DNA from: Ooceraea biroi
Taxonomy: Eukaryota > Arthropoda > Insecta > Hymenoptera > Formicidae
DNA length: 64,000 nucleotides
NCBI RefSeq assembly: GCF_003672135.1
Contig: NC_039515.1
Location: forward strand, 12,834,001 to 12,898,000
Direction: 5' to 3'
Shown: piece by piece, positions 25,201 to 38,152 of the stretch
How positions within the stretch are numbered: the first letter of the stretch is position 1
Layout: every line of letters starts with the position of its first letter
The notes under the pieces: model-generated
Seen by the model: only the letters and a program-made list of their open reading frames with translations
Databases searched by the model: none
What the model was told of the DNA's origin: nothing
Position numbers and translations under genes: made by a program

Positions 25201-25625
25201 AGGCCGGACTAATACAGCGATTTTTAATAATTAATAACTCGTTAACTATTGCGAAAATTGTAAAATGGTACAGGATTTTACGTTCAGTCCGCTCTATCTG
25301 CACACGAGCATTGTCCCATTCTTTCTGAGACACCCTGTATATACGATATGCACGCACATGAATTATACAATAAAAGATAAATAATAATAAGAAAACAATG
25401 AAAATGTGTTGAGGATGTAATTAATAACTACTGCTACTTAAATATAATAACGAGAATGGTAGTACATGCAGTTTCATGTACCTGAGCAATAATATATCCA
25501 AAAAGAATACCAATAAATAATACTTTTCGTAGTCGAGCAAAAAATGATTGCTGATAAGGCCATAGGCCAAACATCTTAAGAAAATTGTAGTTTATTTTAT
25601 AATAGTGTTCTTCAATCTCGTGCAT
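22247..25625 (-). CDS. OR5: nine-exon odorant receptor
   Basis: Exons: 25482-25625, 24577-24696, 24356-24473, 23932-24193, 23746-23862, 22914-23004, 22705-22847, 22404-22536, 22247-22300. Total is 1182 nt, 393 aa, open throughout. Exon 1 from the conserved MHEIEEHYYK start holds FGLWPYQQ. An in-frame ATG 24 nt upstream (MVGRTPCK) is an alternative start. Exon 4 has FLPLILDVILPLNESRS and TEYFVNREKYLW. Exon 7 has NYCGEIVQNHG. The protein ends SYFTVIYSTRQ. Intron 1 carries a MITE (24888-25337) absent from sister OR6. Intron 5 holds a (TG/CG) microsatellite near 23283-23340. The conserved upstream block sits at 25839-25935. Confidence 0.93.
24888..25337. mobile_element. 450-bp MITE in OR5 intron 1, TA target
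   Basis: The arms are long inverted repeats of about 190 bp, starting cagggtgtctcagaaagaat, and TA flanks both sides (24886-24887, 25338-25339). OR6 intron 1 keeps the unoccupied site at about 30028-30036 (ttaatatatga), which proves insertion after the OR5/OR6 split. The end sequence resembles the 57975-59492 element (agggtgtccca). There is no coding content; short ORFs through it are arm sequence. Confidence 0.9.
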
Positions 25626-25838
25626 CTTGCACGGTGTACGACCAACCAATGATATGGACTCTTATATTCTGATAGTATTTTAACATTTTCTATACACTTC
25701 TATACTTCTAACTTCTATACACTATATAAATTATGGCGATTTCTTTCATGCCAGGCAATATCTTTTTTTTTATAATTTATCAATGTAATCATTCTTGAAA
25801 TGTAAGAAAAGTGATCCATATTATCACAATTGCTTTAA

Positions 25839-25935
25839 ATTGAGATATCGATCATCGTAATAGCGGCGTTTATTGTGCAAAGTAATATTTTAACGCAGCC
25901 TCACACATGATATCTAAAGATGATCTTGGCAAGGA
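25839..25935 (-). promoter_or_regulatory. Conserved upstream block of OR5
   Basis: Contains gagatatcgatcatcgtaat, then a ttattgtg run and a gcgcag-like patch, in the layout shared with eight paralogues. It lies about 215 bp before the start codon. Confidence 0.55.
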
Positions 25936-26581
25936 AGCTTCAGTCACATTTGCAACATCACACATGATGTGTTACTCTCTTTACATTTAACTTTGAAATA
26001 TTGTTCGAATCGTAAGTCAAGTGTGCATATGGTTAGCATACAAAACTTATAAATGAAATGTAATAACCGAATACTTATATTAGCATATTAGCATTACCTT
26101 TCCTCTATGTTTTGCTGTGATCTTTTTCTTTTTCTTTTTAAAGAAATATTATATTAGCGCTTAGATGTGAAAACTAATAACAACATAATTATTTTGTTGC
26201 ATGAAATTTATACAAAGCTATTAAAAGGACAGTAATATAATTTCTTATACTGAGCACAGCACGAAATATGAGAGAATATTTTTGTTGTGATTCATTGCAA
26301 TGCAAGTAGTAAAATATTATAGTCACTTGTTTGCATGATACTTCGTATCTTTTAAGTAATAAATAAAAAGCTTATATACTATGATTTGCCATACCTTACG
26401 CGGTTATAAAGCTATATTCTATCATAATATAATGTACAAGCGAAAAAAGGGTATAAATAATTACAGGTTCATAATATCACTATTCTCGCACGCAAAATGG
26501 TCTCTGCAAATTTATTATATTTAATAAGTTTTCACAATAAGTATATACGTTTGCTAATTAACTTTTGTTTCCGGTTTTTTA

Positions 26582-26632
26582 TTATCGCGTGGAATAAATT
26601 ACTGTGAAATAAGATATTGCTGTGCTCGTAAA
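26582..26632 (-). pseudogene. Orphan OR last exon downstream of OR6
   Basis: Encodes TSTAISYFTVIYSTR and a stop, like a normal last exon, but the acceptor is lost (tcgat instead of tcag). OR6 has its own functional last exon 270 bp upstream at 26902-26955. It is the sister of the orphan at 21925-21977. Confidence 0.75.
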
Positions 26633-26901
26633 TCGAAAACGTGATTACTGTTTAAACAACAGATGCTGATACCACGTATCTATTGCTATCTACATTTTGT
26701 TGTCATAATACTATTTTCCGTCATGAACAAACAATTATGAATGAACAATAAGAGGATAAATATATTGACAATTTAGTTATTATTATGTACAACGAGCCTG
26801 AACTTAATAAAAAGAAAGTTAAAACACGTTTATGTTATACAAATATATCTATTTGATAAAAACATACACTAAGCTGACAATAAACTTTGGTTTCCGGCTT
26901 T

Positions 26902-28423
26902 TTATTGTCGTGTGGAGTAAATCACTGTGAAATAAGATACCGCCTTACTTGCAAGCTGAAAAGGCAATATGTTGCAGTGTTCATCAGTTGCACATTTATT
27001 AAATTCCCTTCTTCATTTGACAAAACTGTTTTTAATTAATTTGCATTAAATAATTTACCGTAACAAAACCTTCCAAGGATAAAATAAATATATTCCCAAA
27101 TGTCAAATTAACTTTCACTATTGCCCTTTGCATTACGAATAATATCAATTTCTGTGCACGCAATGGGGCTGCATACCATAATCCATTATAACTGTAATAA
27201 TTTTAACATACAATAAAATTAATGTTGCAATTCATAAAAAAAAAAACAAAGTTGTATTGCTTTCACAATATAATTACACGTGCGTAAAATTGCATTTTTA
27301 AAACAAAGTGTTATCAATTTATGTACATTCAAAAATAATATAAAACATGATTACAACTTACGTCGCCTCAAATACTTGCATTCCATGGTTCTGCACTATT
27401 TCTCCGCAATAATTAATGATAAACATGTAAGTAAACTGGGCAACCACTGATATAAAAGCTGCATACATATCAGTATAATCATTGCTAGTATTAGTTATTA
27501 CTTGAAGTAACTATAACACAAGGTTACTTAGAGAATAATTCAGAATTAATTAAAATAGATAAAAATCATAACCTACATGGAAAAGACTAAAACTTATGGA
27601 GCTAATTCCAATGACAATCAGAATAGTAAACACCATTGTAAAACTAGATATCCAAAGCTCGACATACCTTGAACAATGAGTTACAATTTGTTACTGTTAC
27701 ATTATTGAAATCATTGATTGAAATGTGAAAAATGTACATATATTGATTACGTAAGACATCTATTAGTATTGTTACAAGTTGTTTTCGAAAGAAGCGTTTC
27801 TATGCATATATTATATCTTAGAAGTAAGTTTTAAGATAAGAACGTCAGACTTATAAACTATCAAATTTATAAGCGGCCAGCGGAGCGCGAGAGCTCTCTT
27901 TTGAAGACAGATTAACAAATTGGAGCACAGCAAGTGTTGCGGTCGCGGAAAAAATGCATTTGTATCGAACAATAATTGAATAACGAAGCGAACTTCGTTT
28001 ATTCAGTGAGGTAGAGTAAACAGAGTAATAAAAATTGTTGAATGCATAGAAATATCTTTCACCGCAGGTCGGAGCATCACATCATCACCTATCTTGACTC
28101 AACACTTTTGAGAGTCCGCATTCACGTGCGATTTGTTACAATATAAAAACTCATGCTTCAGTAGTATGCTTACGTTAACATATATTTACGATAATTATTA
28201 TATGTTCCACTTGATGCGATAAAAATTTGAAAATTCCCTTAATGTTTTGAGGCTTGATGCTTTTTAAACTGATGATAATTGCCCAGATAGCAACTGCACT
28301 CATCATCATTTGGAATCAATATGATGTTAAATATTAGTCATGTTCACATGAATGACAAATATTTGACGCTAAATTTATCTCAAACGACGTGCGAATGCTA
28401 CTAGGGCATTTAATTCTCCGTTT

Positions 28424-28468
<45 letters not shown>

Positions 28469-30305
28469 TATATATCACATTATTAAAAGTTGGCTATGTA
28501 TTACGTATTATCGAAATAAATTTGAAGTATGTCTCAACGTAAATCTTTACAGGAATAGACATAATTAATATTTTTTTCAATTTATGATTCAGATTTAGCA
28601 ATTACTCAATTCTTGTTTTCTATTGTATTTAAGAAAGGCATTACTAAAAAACGAAAAACACATCCATCAGCATGCAAATGTATGAATGGTGAAAGAAAAT
28701 TGAATTAAATTATGGAAAGGCATGTCTTTTTTAGTACATTATAATTATTCAAATAGATATGTATCTATATTCTTATATAACGTGATAAGATTCTGAAATA
28801 TACGAAATCACTTCAAAGAAATAAAAAAATAACATAAAGGATAAGGTATCACAAATAGTATCAGAAATAAATTTATACTAACGCAATGGCCCGTCGATGA
28901 ATAATAACTACGCTCGCAATCTTCTGATAAAGAAGATATTCCTGTACAGGATTACACATCGCTAGCATATCCTCTTGAATTGCGTTTTCCATTCGATAGC
29001 TGTAGAAATCTGCTTAGGTATACTTCGATTAAAATATGTGCTTAGGAATATATTATATTGCACATTACCTTGCCACTTTGAAAAGAGCACATGCGTGCAG
29101 GATGTACATCATAATTGTTGTAGTGGTGCAACATATCGTAATCACTCTTAAATAAATGGCAACTATTTCATGAAGTAACATTAACCAGAGGTATTTCTCC
29201 CGATTGACAAAGTATTCCGTGATCACGATAAGTTTCAAAGATCGTGATTCATTTAACGGTAATATAACGTCAAGTATTAACGGTAGAAATTGCAATGTTA
29301 TGTAACACAATGTATCACAATGACAAAACACTGGGAAAATTAAATCTTATTTGAATGTATTTACATACATTTTTATATATTTCTTATTTTATCAAAGAAT
29401 GAATAACACGCACGATAAGTACAAACACATGTCATGAAATATATAGTGACTGTAACATGTAGTATTGAGGCACAATAATTTTTATTCTTACCAAGTGCAC
29501 ACATTGAAATAAATCTCACACTCCCGGCGTATTTTTTAATGATATCAATTTCCAATTTGTCTTTCACTAATTCCCAGTCATTTCGAATCTGCTCTAACAG
29601 CCGTTTTACCTAATTATTCCAATTTCCTTATTTTTGGATAAAACATAGTTTATTTTGCAGATGTTATAACACACAATATATTAGCACGTAAAACTTGTTT
29701 TATTGCACTTACATTATCTGTTTGAACGACGAAAAGGCAATACTTCATTGTGACATAAAGAGTAGGAGACACGAAAGACAAAATTTTCAACAGAAGATTT
29801 GCACTGAACTGCATTGTCACAAATGAGAGGAACTAGAAATAATATCATAAAAAAATAATACTGATTTCTTCCTACCAATTTTCATTATTACTATATTTGT
29901 TTAAACTCAGGTGCGTTATCTAATAAAATAGCGAAAGATCGATAGAAAATATAATCTCCCTATATTTTAAAAGGTATAAGTTTAAGCTCACACAATAAAA
30001 ATAGTAAATTATTACAAAGTTGTTAATATATGACATGCACGCATATGAATTATATAAAAGATAAATGAAAATAAGAAAACAATGAAAGCTGATGATGTAC
30101 TTAACAACAACTGCTACTTAAATATAATACCAAAAATGGTAGTACATGCAACTTCATGTACCTGAGCAACAATATATCCAAAAAGAATACCAATAAATAG
30201 TACTTTTCGTAGTCGAGCAAAAAGTGATTGCTGATAAGGCCATAGGCCGAGCATCTTAAGAAAATTGCGGTTTATTTTATAATAGTGTTCTTCAATCTCG
30301 TGCAT
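26902..30305 (-). CDS. OR6: nine-exon odorant receptor, sister of OR5
   Basis: Exons: 30162-30305, 29713-29832, 29492-29609, 29069-29330, 28883-28999, 27577-27667, 27362-27510, 27059-27191, 26902-26955. Total is 1188 nt, 395 aa. Exon 1 contains LGLWPYQQSLFARLRKVLF from the MHEIEEHYYKIN start; MFDRTPCK upstream is also in frame. Exon 2 reads SANLLLKILSFVSPTLYVT. Exon 7 is two codons longer than in OR5 (NTSND insertion). The C-terminus is VSYFTVIYSTRQ. Intron 5 is about 470 bp longer than in OR5 because of an insertion (27770-28140), and it also has a (GT)n run at about 28422-28467. Confidence 0.93.
27770..28140. mobile_element. LTR-like insertion in OR6 intron 5
   Basis: This segment of about 371 bp is absent from OR5 intron 5. 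It begins tgttacaag and ends tttgttaca, so it has TG...CA ends of the kind seen on LTRs, and it is GC-richer than its surroundings. The flanking bases (gtat, atat) do not make a clean target duplication, and extra non-OR5 sequence lies on both sides. A solo LTR is my first guess; an unrelated DNA element is possible. Confidence 0.4.
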
Positions 30306-30511
30306 CTTGCACGGCGTACGGTCAAACAATGATATGGACTCTTATATTCTGATAATATTTTAAAATTTTCTATAAATATACTATAAATTATGGCCATTTT
30401 TTCATCCAAAGCAATTACTTGATATTCTTTCTAAGAACGTACCAATATTCATTCTTGAGATGTAAGAAAGTTGTTCCATATTATCACAATTGCTTTAAAA
30501 TTACTTTAAAT

Positions 30512-30600
30512 TCAGATATCGATCACCTTAATAGTGGCGTTTATTGTGCAGAGGACGAAATATTTTCGCGCAGCCGCAGAGATGATCTTGACAAGAAAGA
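30512..30600 (-). promoter_or_regulatory. Conserved upstream block of OR6
   Basis: Contains cagatatcgatcaccttaat, then gcgtttattgtg and a gcgcagccgc patch, about 210 bp before the OR6 start. The gatcacc variant differs by one base from the usual gatcatc. Confidence 0.55.
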
Positions 30601-31296
30601 AAGCTTCAGTCGCATTTGAAACATCACACGATGCGTTTCTCTCTTTGTGTCTAACTTTGAAAGAAGTAGCTCGAATCATAAGAGAGTACATATTTAATAT
30701 ACAAAAAATATAAGTGAAATATGATATTAGCTAAATAGTTTTACATAGTATTTTCTTTCCTTTATATGTTGCTATCATTTTCTGCTTTTAAAGGAAATAT
30801 TAGCATGTAGATGGTTGTGAAAACTAGTAACAACATAATTAATTATTTAGGTGTATGAAAGCTATATTAAAAGGACACATACAATTTTTTGTGCAATGAG
30901 CGCAGTACGAAATTTGAAAGAATATATTTGTGTTGTGATTCATCGCATTGCAGACCCAGTAGTTAAGTCAACAAATTACAGTTGCTTGTTCATACGGTAT
31001 TTGTTACTTTTTAAGTACTTCTTTAAGTAACAGGTAAAAAACTTATATAATATATACTCATGATTTATCTCAGATGGTTATAGTAGAGTTCCATCTCCTT
31101 TATCATGTTACAAGCGAAAAGAGGGTAAATAATTACACGGTCATCATATAACTACTCTCGCACGCGTGCGCGTGCGCAAATAGTCTCTGCGTTATATTTA
31201 ATATAATGTACACGATAAGTGTATGCTACTTATGTCAATTTGATAAAACCATATATATACGTTTACTAATAGACTTTTGGTGTTTCCGGGTTCCTA
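30601..31296. other. Spacer between OR6 upstream block and OR7 stop
   Basis: It continues the shared distal upstream sequence (gcttcagtcgcatttgaaac at 30602, then an attagcatgtagatg-like run). No gene was seen. Confidence 0.5.
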
Positions 31297-34066
31297 TTAT
31301 CGCGTGGAATAAATTACTGTAAAATAAGATACGGCTGTACTCGCAAGCTGAAAAACCATATATTGAAAAGTTCAATAAATCCGTGTAGATTAAACTTTGT
31401 TTCTTTACTGAGAAACTAGTTCAATTTTACCGTAAGAAATCCTTCCAGAGACGCAACAAATATGTTTCCACATGTCAAATTGATTTTCACTATTGCTCTT
31501 TGCATTATAAACAACACCAATTTTTGCGTACGAGGCGGGGCTGCGTACCACAATCCATTATAACTACAATTATTTTAATATCGAATAAAGCCATTGTCAT
31601 AGTTCATAAAACAATAAAGTTATATCTTCTGAATAGTAACATTTCCACGTAAAGTAAATATCAGTATATAATTATTTTAGATTGGTCCTTTAAGGACTAA
31701 ATCTATACGGATATACATAATGATTGAAATCTGTAAAACTTTAAAAACAATGTAAAACGTGATACATACGTTGCCTCGAACACTTGCATTCCATGATTCT
31801 GAACTATCTCTCCACCATAATTAATTATAAACATATAGCTAAAATGGAGAATTACTGACATAAAAACTGCGTACATTTCATTAACATCATCGGTAACTAT
31901 TATTAGTTGAAGCAACTGGAACACAAAATTACTTAAAGAATAATCCAGAATTAATGAAAATAGATGAATAGCATTACGTACATGAAACAGATTAACACTT
32001 AAGGAGCTAACTCCAATCAAGATTAGAATAGTAAACGGTACCGTAAAACTCGATATCCAAAGCTCAATATACCTTTAACAAGGAGTTAAAATTTCCTATT
32101 ATTGATATAGACAACAAATGTAATAGTATTATACATTTGTTTCTGTGTTATTTATGGTTATTGTTAATAGTTCCAATACCATCAATGTATTAAAATATTT
32201 CAAATAATTAAAATTAAAATATTTCAACCACGCGCTTAGTGTACAATATTTTCTAAGATTATAGTAATTACTTGAATATACGTTTCTACATAGGTATATA
32301 GTTAGTATTAATAAAATTCGAAATATGTACTATCGAAATAAATTGCATGTACGTTTTAATATAAATCTTTGCACTAATGTGTATAATTTATGATTTAGAC
32401 TTAATGCTTGTTGCCTATATCATTATTAAGGAAGACAAAATCATTATAGAAAAAGCTATTTTATAAAATGTATTTTAGAAAAATATATTTAACACAATAC
32501 AAATATTTTGACATGTATATCATATTGAATAAGTTTTGAAATCACAATTTTTATAGTTGAAAAATGCATATTAAATGTGAACAGGATATCGTAGATATAT
32601 AGTCACAATAGAAATAGATGAATACTAACCCGATGGCCCTACGATGAATCAGAACTACGTGTACAATCCTCTGATAAAGCAGATATTCTTTTAGAGGATT
32701 ACGAATCGCTAACACATCTTCTTGAATTGCATTCTCCATTCGATAGCTATAGAAATCTGCTTAGGTGTACTTTGATTAAAACTACCGCTTTAGAACTGAA
32801 TATATTTTACAATACCTTGCTACTTTAAATAGCGCACATGCGTGCAAGATGTACATCATAATTGCCATAATAGTGCTACACAGCGTTACCATTCTTAAGT
32901 AAACGGCAATTATCTCATGAAGTAACATTACCCAGATATATTTCTCTCGATTGAGGAAGTATTCCGTGACCGCGATAAGTTTCAACGATCGTGATTCATT
33001 TAACGGTGCAATAACGTTAAGTATCAACGGTAGAAGTTGCAATGTTATGTAACACAATATGCCACAATGACAGCACACTAGCAATTTAATTAAATTTAAT
33101 ATGAGTTCAATTAAAGTTTAAAATAATTTCTTATCTTTCTTATTTCAATTTCTTATTCTATTGATAAAGAAATGGATAGTATGTACAATTATCACACGAA
33201 AATAATAAAATATAACTGTAACATTGTAATCATAATACTATGAAATTACAATAATTTAAATTTTTACCTATTGCAATCATTGTAATAAATCTCACATTGT
33301 CAGCGTATTTTTTGATAATATCAATTTCCAGTTTACCTTTCACTAACTTCCAGTCATATCGAATTTGCTCTACCAGGTGTTTTACCTATTATTCCAGTTT
33401 CCTTATTTTTGGATAGAACATAATTTGCTTTACAAATCTTATATCAATATATTAAAAAATATAATTTGTTTTATTTTACTTACATTATCTGCTTGAATGA
33501 TGAAGGTGCAATATTTTATTGTGACAAAAAGAGTCGGAAACACGAAAGATAAAACTTTCAGAAGAAGATTTACGCTGAATTGCATTGTTAAAAATGACAG
33601 CAGCTAAAAATATATCATAAATATGTTATAAATAATTTCTGTCCGCTAATTTTAATTATTCCTATCTTTCTTAAAAATAGATTATATCTGATGAAGTAGC
33701 GAGAGATAGATAAAAGATGTAATCCTACTTATTTTTGAATTTTAGTCAGCTCATACAATAAACATCTTATCACCAATTATTACTATGCACAGTAATGTAA
33801 TATATGTGCATAATTTATATAAGAGATAACTGATGAGAATTTAATGAAACTTATAATTATATGCTTTCTGTTATTAAGGTACAATCATGAAAATGATAAT
33901 ATATGTATATAGTTTCGTATACCTGCGCAATAATATATCCACAAAGAATACCAATAAATAATATTTTTTGTATTCGAGCAAAATAAGTTTTTTGACACGG
34001 CCATAGGCCAAGCATCTTAATAAAATTGTGATTAAGTTTATAATAGCGTTCTTCAATATCGTACAT
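31297..34066 (-). CDS. OR7: nine-exon odorant receptor
   Basis: Exons: 33923-34066, 33484-33603, 33268-33385, 32816-33077, 32630-32746, 31982-32072, 31770-31915, 31431-31563, 31297-31347. Total is 1182 nt, 393 aa, intact. Exon 1 begins MYDIEERYYKLN and has LGLWPCQK, a Cys in the otherwise conserved WPYQ. Exon 4 has LLPLILNVIAPLNESRS and EYFLNREKYIW. Exon 5 reads YRMENAIQEDVLAIRNPLKE. Exon 7 has NYGGEIVQNHGMQVFEAT. It is the basal member of the OR7-OR10 group by the bases it shares with each. An in-frame ATG eight codons upstream (MFHCTPCE) could also serve as start. Confidence 0.93.
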
Positions 34067-34276
34067 CTCGCACGGTGTACAATGAAACAATGATACGGAT
34101 ACTTCTTATATTTTAACGTTATTTTACATTTTCCATACATTTTATAAATAGAGGCTATCTTACTTTTTTTTCGCCCAACGCAATTATTAATAATCATGAT
34201 ATTCTTTTAACAACATACCAATGTACTCATTATTGAAATGTAAGAAAGTTGTTCCACATTATCGTAATTGTATCAA

Positions 34277-34357
34277 TTTGAGATATCGATCATCTTAATA
34301 GCAACGTTTACTGTGAAGTATGAAATATTTCCGTGCAGTCGCATGATCTTGGCAAGG
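34277..34357 (-). promoter_or_regulatory. Conserved upstream block of OR7
   Basis: Runs from ttgagatatcgatcatctta through ctgtgaagtatgaaatattt to the cgtgcagtcgcatgatcttg patch, about 215 bp before the start. Almost identical to the blocks of OR8 and OR9. Confidence 0.6.
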
Positions 34358-35064
34358 AAAAAAGCTTCAGGCACATTTGAAACATCACATGATGTGTTTC
34401 CCTCTTTACATTTATCTTTGACATATTGTTCGACTCGTAAGTTAAGCATGCACATGTTTAGCATACAAAAACTATAAGTGAAATGCACAAATGCATAAAT
34501 AGTTTTATTAGCATTTTCTTCCCTCTATGTTTTGCTGTGATCCTTTTCTTTTTAAGGAAATATTAGGACTTGGATGCTTGTGAAAACTAATACCATAATT
34601 AATTTTTTAGTTGTATGAAAGTTACGAAGATACGAAGCTACAAAAAGGATACTAATATAATTTTGTATAATGAGCACAGCATGCAATATCAGAGAATATA
34701 TATTTGTAGTGATTCATAGCAATACAAGTAGTAAAATATTACAGTCACTTGGTTGCACGATAGTTTGTACCTTGTATGTAATAAATAAAAAATTTATATA
34801 ATATATATGATTTGATCATACCTTACGCGATTGTACTCCATTATAATATATGAACAAGTGAAAAGAGGGTATAAATAATTACACGTTCATAATGCAACTA
34901 TTCTCGCACGCAAAATGGTCTCTGCAAATTTATTATATTTAATAAATTTTCACAATACTACTGTGTATACAATAAATGTATAACACAATAAGTCTATACT
35001 ACTTATGTCAATTTGATAAGGCTACATATACTTTTTCTAATTAACTTTCGTTTCCGGCTTTCTA
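34358..35064. other. Spacer between OR7 upstream block and OR8 stop
   Basis: Shared distal upstream sequence, also present above OR8 and OR9. ORFs on both strands here (for example 34268-34477 and 34273-34488) recur in the paralogues only because the non-coding sequence is duplicated. No gene was seen. Confidence 0.5.
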
Positions 35065-37879
35065 TTATCGCGTAGAATAAATTACCGTGAAATAAGATAT
35101 TGCTGTACTCGTAAGCTGAAAACATAATATGTTGAAAAGTTCAGTAAATCCGTATAGATTAAGTATTATTTCTTTATTGAGGAACTGTTTTAATTTTACC
35201 GTAAGAAAACCTTCCAAGGATGCAACAACTATGTTTCCACATGACAAAGTGATTTTCACTATTGCTCTTTGCATTACAAATAATATCAATTTTTGCGTCC
35301 GCAGCGGAGTTACATACCACAATCCATTATAGCTGTAATTATTTAACATCGAATAAAGTATTGTCATAGTTCATAAAATAATGAAGTTATATCGCTTTCT
35401 GAATATTATGATTCCCATTTAAAAATGAATCATTATATAATATTATTTTACATTTATCTAAGATTCTAAGGGATAAATCTATAGAGAGATATCATCTCTA
35501 TCTGTTGAAATGTGAGAGAATTCTAATATTCTGTAGAACGTGATACCTACGTTGCTTCGAATACTTGCATTCCATGATTCTGAACTATCTCTCCACCATA
35601 ATTAAATATAAACATATAGCAAAAATGGAGAAGTACTGAATAAAAAGCTGCATATATTTCATGAACGTCATCGGCAGCTGTTATTAGTTGAAGCAACTAT
35701 AACACAAAGCATACTCCAGCACTACTTACTTAAAGCATAATCCCGAAATAATGAAAACACAGATAAAAAGCACTACTTACATGAAAAAGATTAACACTTA
35801 AGGAGCTAACTCCAATCAGGATCAAAAGAGCAAACGGTATCGCAAAAGAAGATAGACAAAGCTCGATAAACCTTTAACAAGAAGTTAGATTTTGCTTTCA
35901 CTGATATAGAGAACAAATAAATGTCAATAGCATTATACGTTTAGTTGTTTGTTACTAGTGATAAATGCTGATAGTTCCAGCGAGCAATGTATTCGAACAT
36001 TTCAACAGAGTGCTTAAGTAATATAATAATTTCCAAGCTAATAGGTAATTTCTTAAATATTTTACATATATATGCACTATTAAGAAAACTTTAGATATAT
36101 GTTATGTATTATGTATTATATCAAAATAAATTGCATGTATATGGCTTATTATAAAATCTTGCACTAATGTGTATTATTTATAATTTAAACTTGATGCTTA
36201 TTGTCTACATCGTCTATATCATCTATTATTATATGTAACAAGACTACAGAAAAACCTTTTATAAAACATATTTTAGAAAAATATATGTAATAAAATACAA
36301 ATGTTCTGGCAAGTATGTATATCACTATATCCAATAAGCTTTGAAATTACAGTTAACACTTTTCACAACTCAAAAATGAATATGAAGTGCAAACAAGGAC
36401 AAGGATGTATTAAATATAATAAATAGTTACAATAAAAGGAGATGAGTACTAACCTAATGGCCCTACGATGAATAAGAACTACGTGGGCAATCCTCTGATG
36501 AAGTAAATTTTCCTTTAAATGATCATGGATTGTTAGCACGTTCTCTTGAATTGCATTCTCCATTCGATAGCTGTAGAAATCTGCTGTTTAGATATACTTC
36601 GATTACAACTACCGCTTTAAAACTGAATATATTTCATATTACCTTGCTATATTAAACAGCGCACATGCGTGCAAGATCTGCATCATTAATGTCATACTAG
36701 TGCTACACATCGTTACCATTCTTAAATAAACGGTAACTATCTCATGAACTAACATTACCCATATATATTTCTCCCGATTAAGAAAGTATTCCGTGGTCGC
36801 GATAAGTTTCACCGATCGTGATTCATTTAACGGTGCAATAACGTTAAGTATCAACGGTAGAAGTTGCAATGTGATGTAACATATTATGCCACAATGACAG
36901 CACACTAAGCAATTAAATGGAATATGATGTCAATTACAGGTTACATTAATCTCTTATCTTTCTTATTCTATTAATGAAGAGATGGATAGTACATACATAC
37001 GAGTATTGCAAGAACATAATAAAATAGACAATAACTGTGATATTATAATAATACTACTATGAAAGTAAAATAATCAAAAGTTTTACCTATTGCAATCATT
37101 GTTATAAATCTTCCATTTTCAGCGTATTTTTTGATAATATCTGTTTCCAGTTTGTTTTTCACTAACTTCCAGTCGTATCGAGTTTCCTCTACTAGTTGTT
37201 TTACCTAATTATTCCATTTTCCTTATTTTTAGATAGAATATAATTTACTTTACAAATCTTATATCAATATATTACAATGTATAACTTGTTTTATTTCACT
37301 TACGTTATCTGCTTGAATGATGAAGGTGCAGTATTTTATTATCATAAAAAGAGTCGGAAACACGAAAGATAAAACTTTCAGAAGGAGATTTACACTGAAT
37401 TGCATTGTTAAAAATGACAGCAGCTACAAATCATAACTATGTTGTGATTGTAAATAATTTCTGTTAATTTTAATTATTTTTATCTTTGTAGTTTAGTATG
37501 AAGTAGCGAAAGAGAAATAAAAGTTATAATCGTAGTTTATTTTAAAAGTGTATATAACTTCAACACAATAAAAATCTCATCACAAGTTATTAATATATGT
37601 ATGCGGTAATGTTATATATGCGCGTGATTTACGTGAGATGAATAAGAAGAAATTAATGAAAATTAGGGATATAGTTTACAATTGTTGTTACTTAGATACA
37701 GTTACGAAAATGCAGATGCATACAGTGTCGTATACCTGTACAATAATATATCCACAAAGAATACCAATGATGAGTACATTTTGTATTCGAACAAACTTTG
37801 TTTTCTGATAAGGCCATAGGCCTATCACTTTAAGAAAAGTGTCACTGACTTTATAATAGCGTTCTTCAATATCGTGCAT
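35065..37879 (-). CDS. OR8: nine-exon odorant receptor
   Basis: Exons: 37736-37879, 37304-37423, 37087-37204, 36643-36904, 36454-36570, 35781-35871, 35551-35696, 35200-35332, 35065-35115. Total is 1182 nt, 393 aa. Start MHDIEERYYKVSDTFLKVIG, then LWPYQKTKF. The upstream ATG seen in OR5-OR7 is not available in frame. Exon 4 has CCHCGIICYITLQLLPLIL. Exon 6 is more diverged than in its neighbours (ELCLSSFAIPFALLILIG). Exon 7 has NYGGEIVQNHG, and the C-terminus is AISYFTVIYSTR. Its upstream region was later hit by a Helitron. A stretch of its intron 3 reappears in OR10 (see findings). Confidence 0.93.
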
Positions 37880-38071
37880 CTCGCACGGTGTATGACCAAA
37901 CTATGATACCCTTACATTTTGACATTATTTCAAACTTTACACTATAAATTATGATTATTTTACCTTCTTCGCACAATGAAATTACTTAATATTCTTTCTA
38001 ACAATATACTAACATAATCATTAGTTAGATATAAGAAAATTGGTCGCCATTATCAGAATTGTTATATCAAT

Positions 38072-38152
38072 TTGAGATATCGATCATCTTAATAGCAACG
38101 TTTATTGTGAAGTATGAAATATTTCCGCGCAGTCGCATGATCTTGGCAAGGA
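38072..38152 (-). promoter_or_regulatory. Conserved upstream block of OR8
   Basis: Holds gagatatcgatcatcttaat, gcaacgtttattgtgaagta and cgcgcagtcgcatgatcttg, about 190 bp before the start. The Helitron lies about 430 bp further upstream and leaves the block untouched. Confidence 0.6.

Noticed and set aside
34268..34488. Recurrent ORFs upstream of OR7, OR8 and OR9 on both strands
   Set aside because: They recur because non-coding upstream sequence is duplicated. Both strands are open at once, and the frame is not kept in OR10-OR13.
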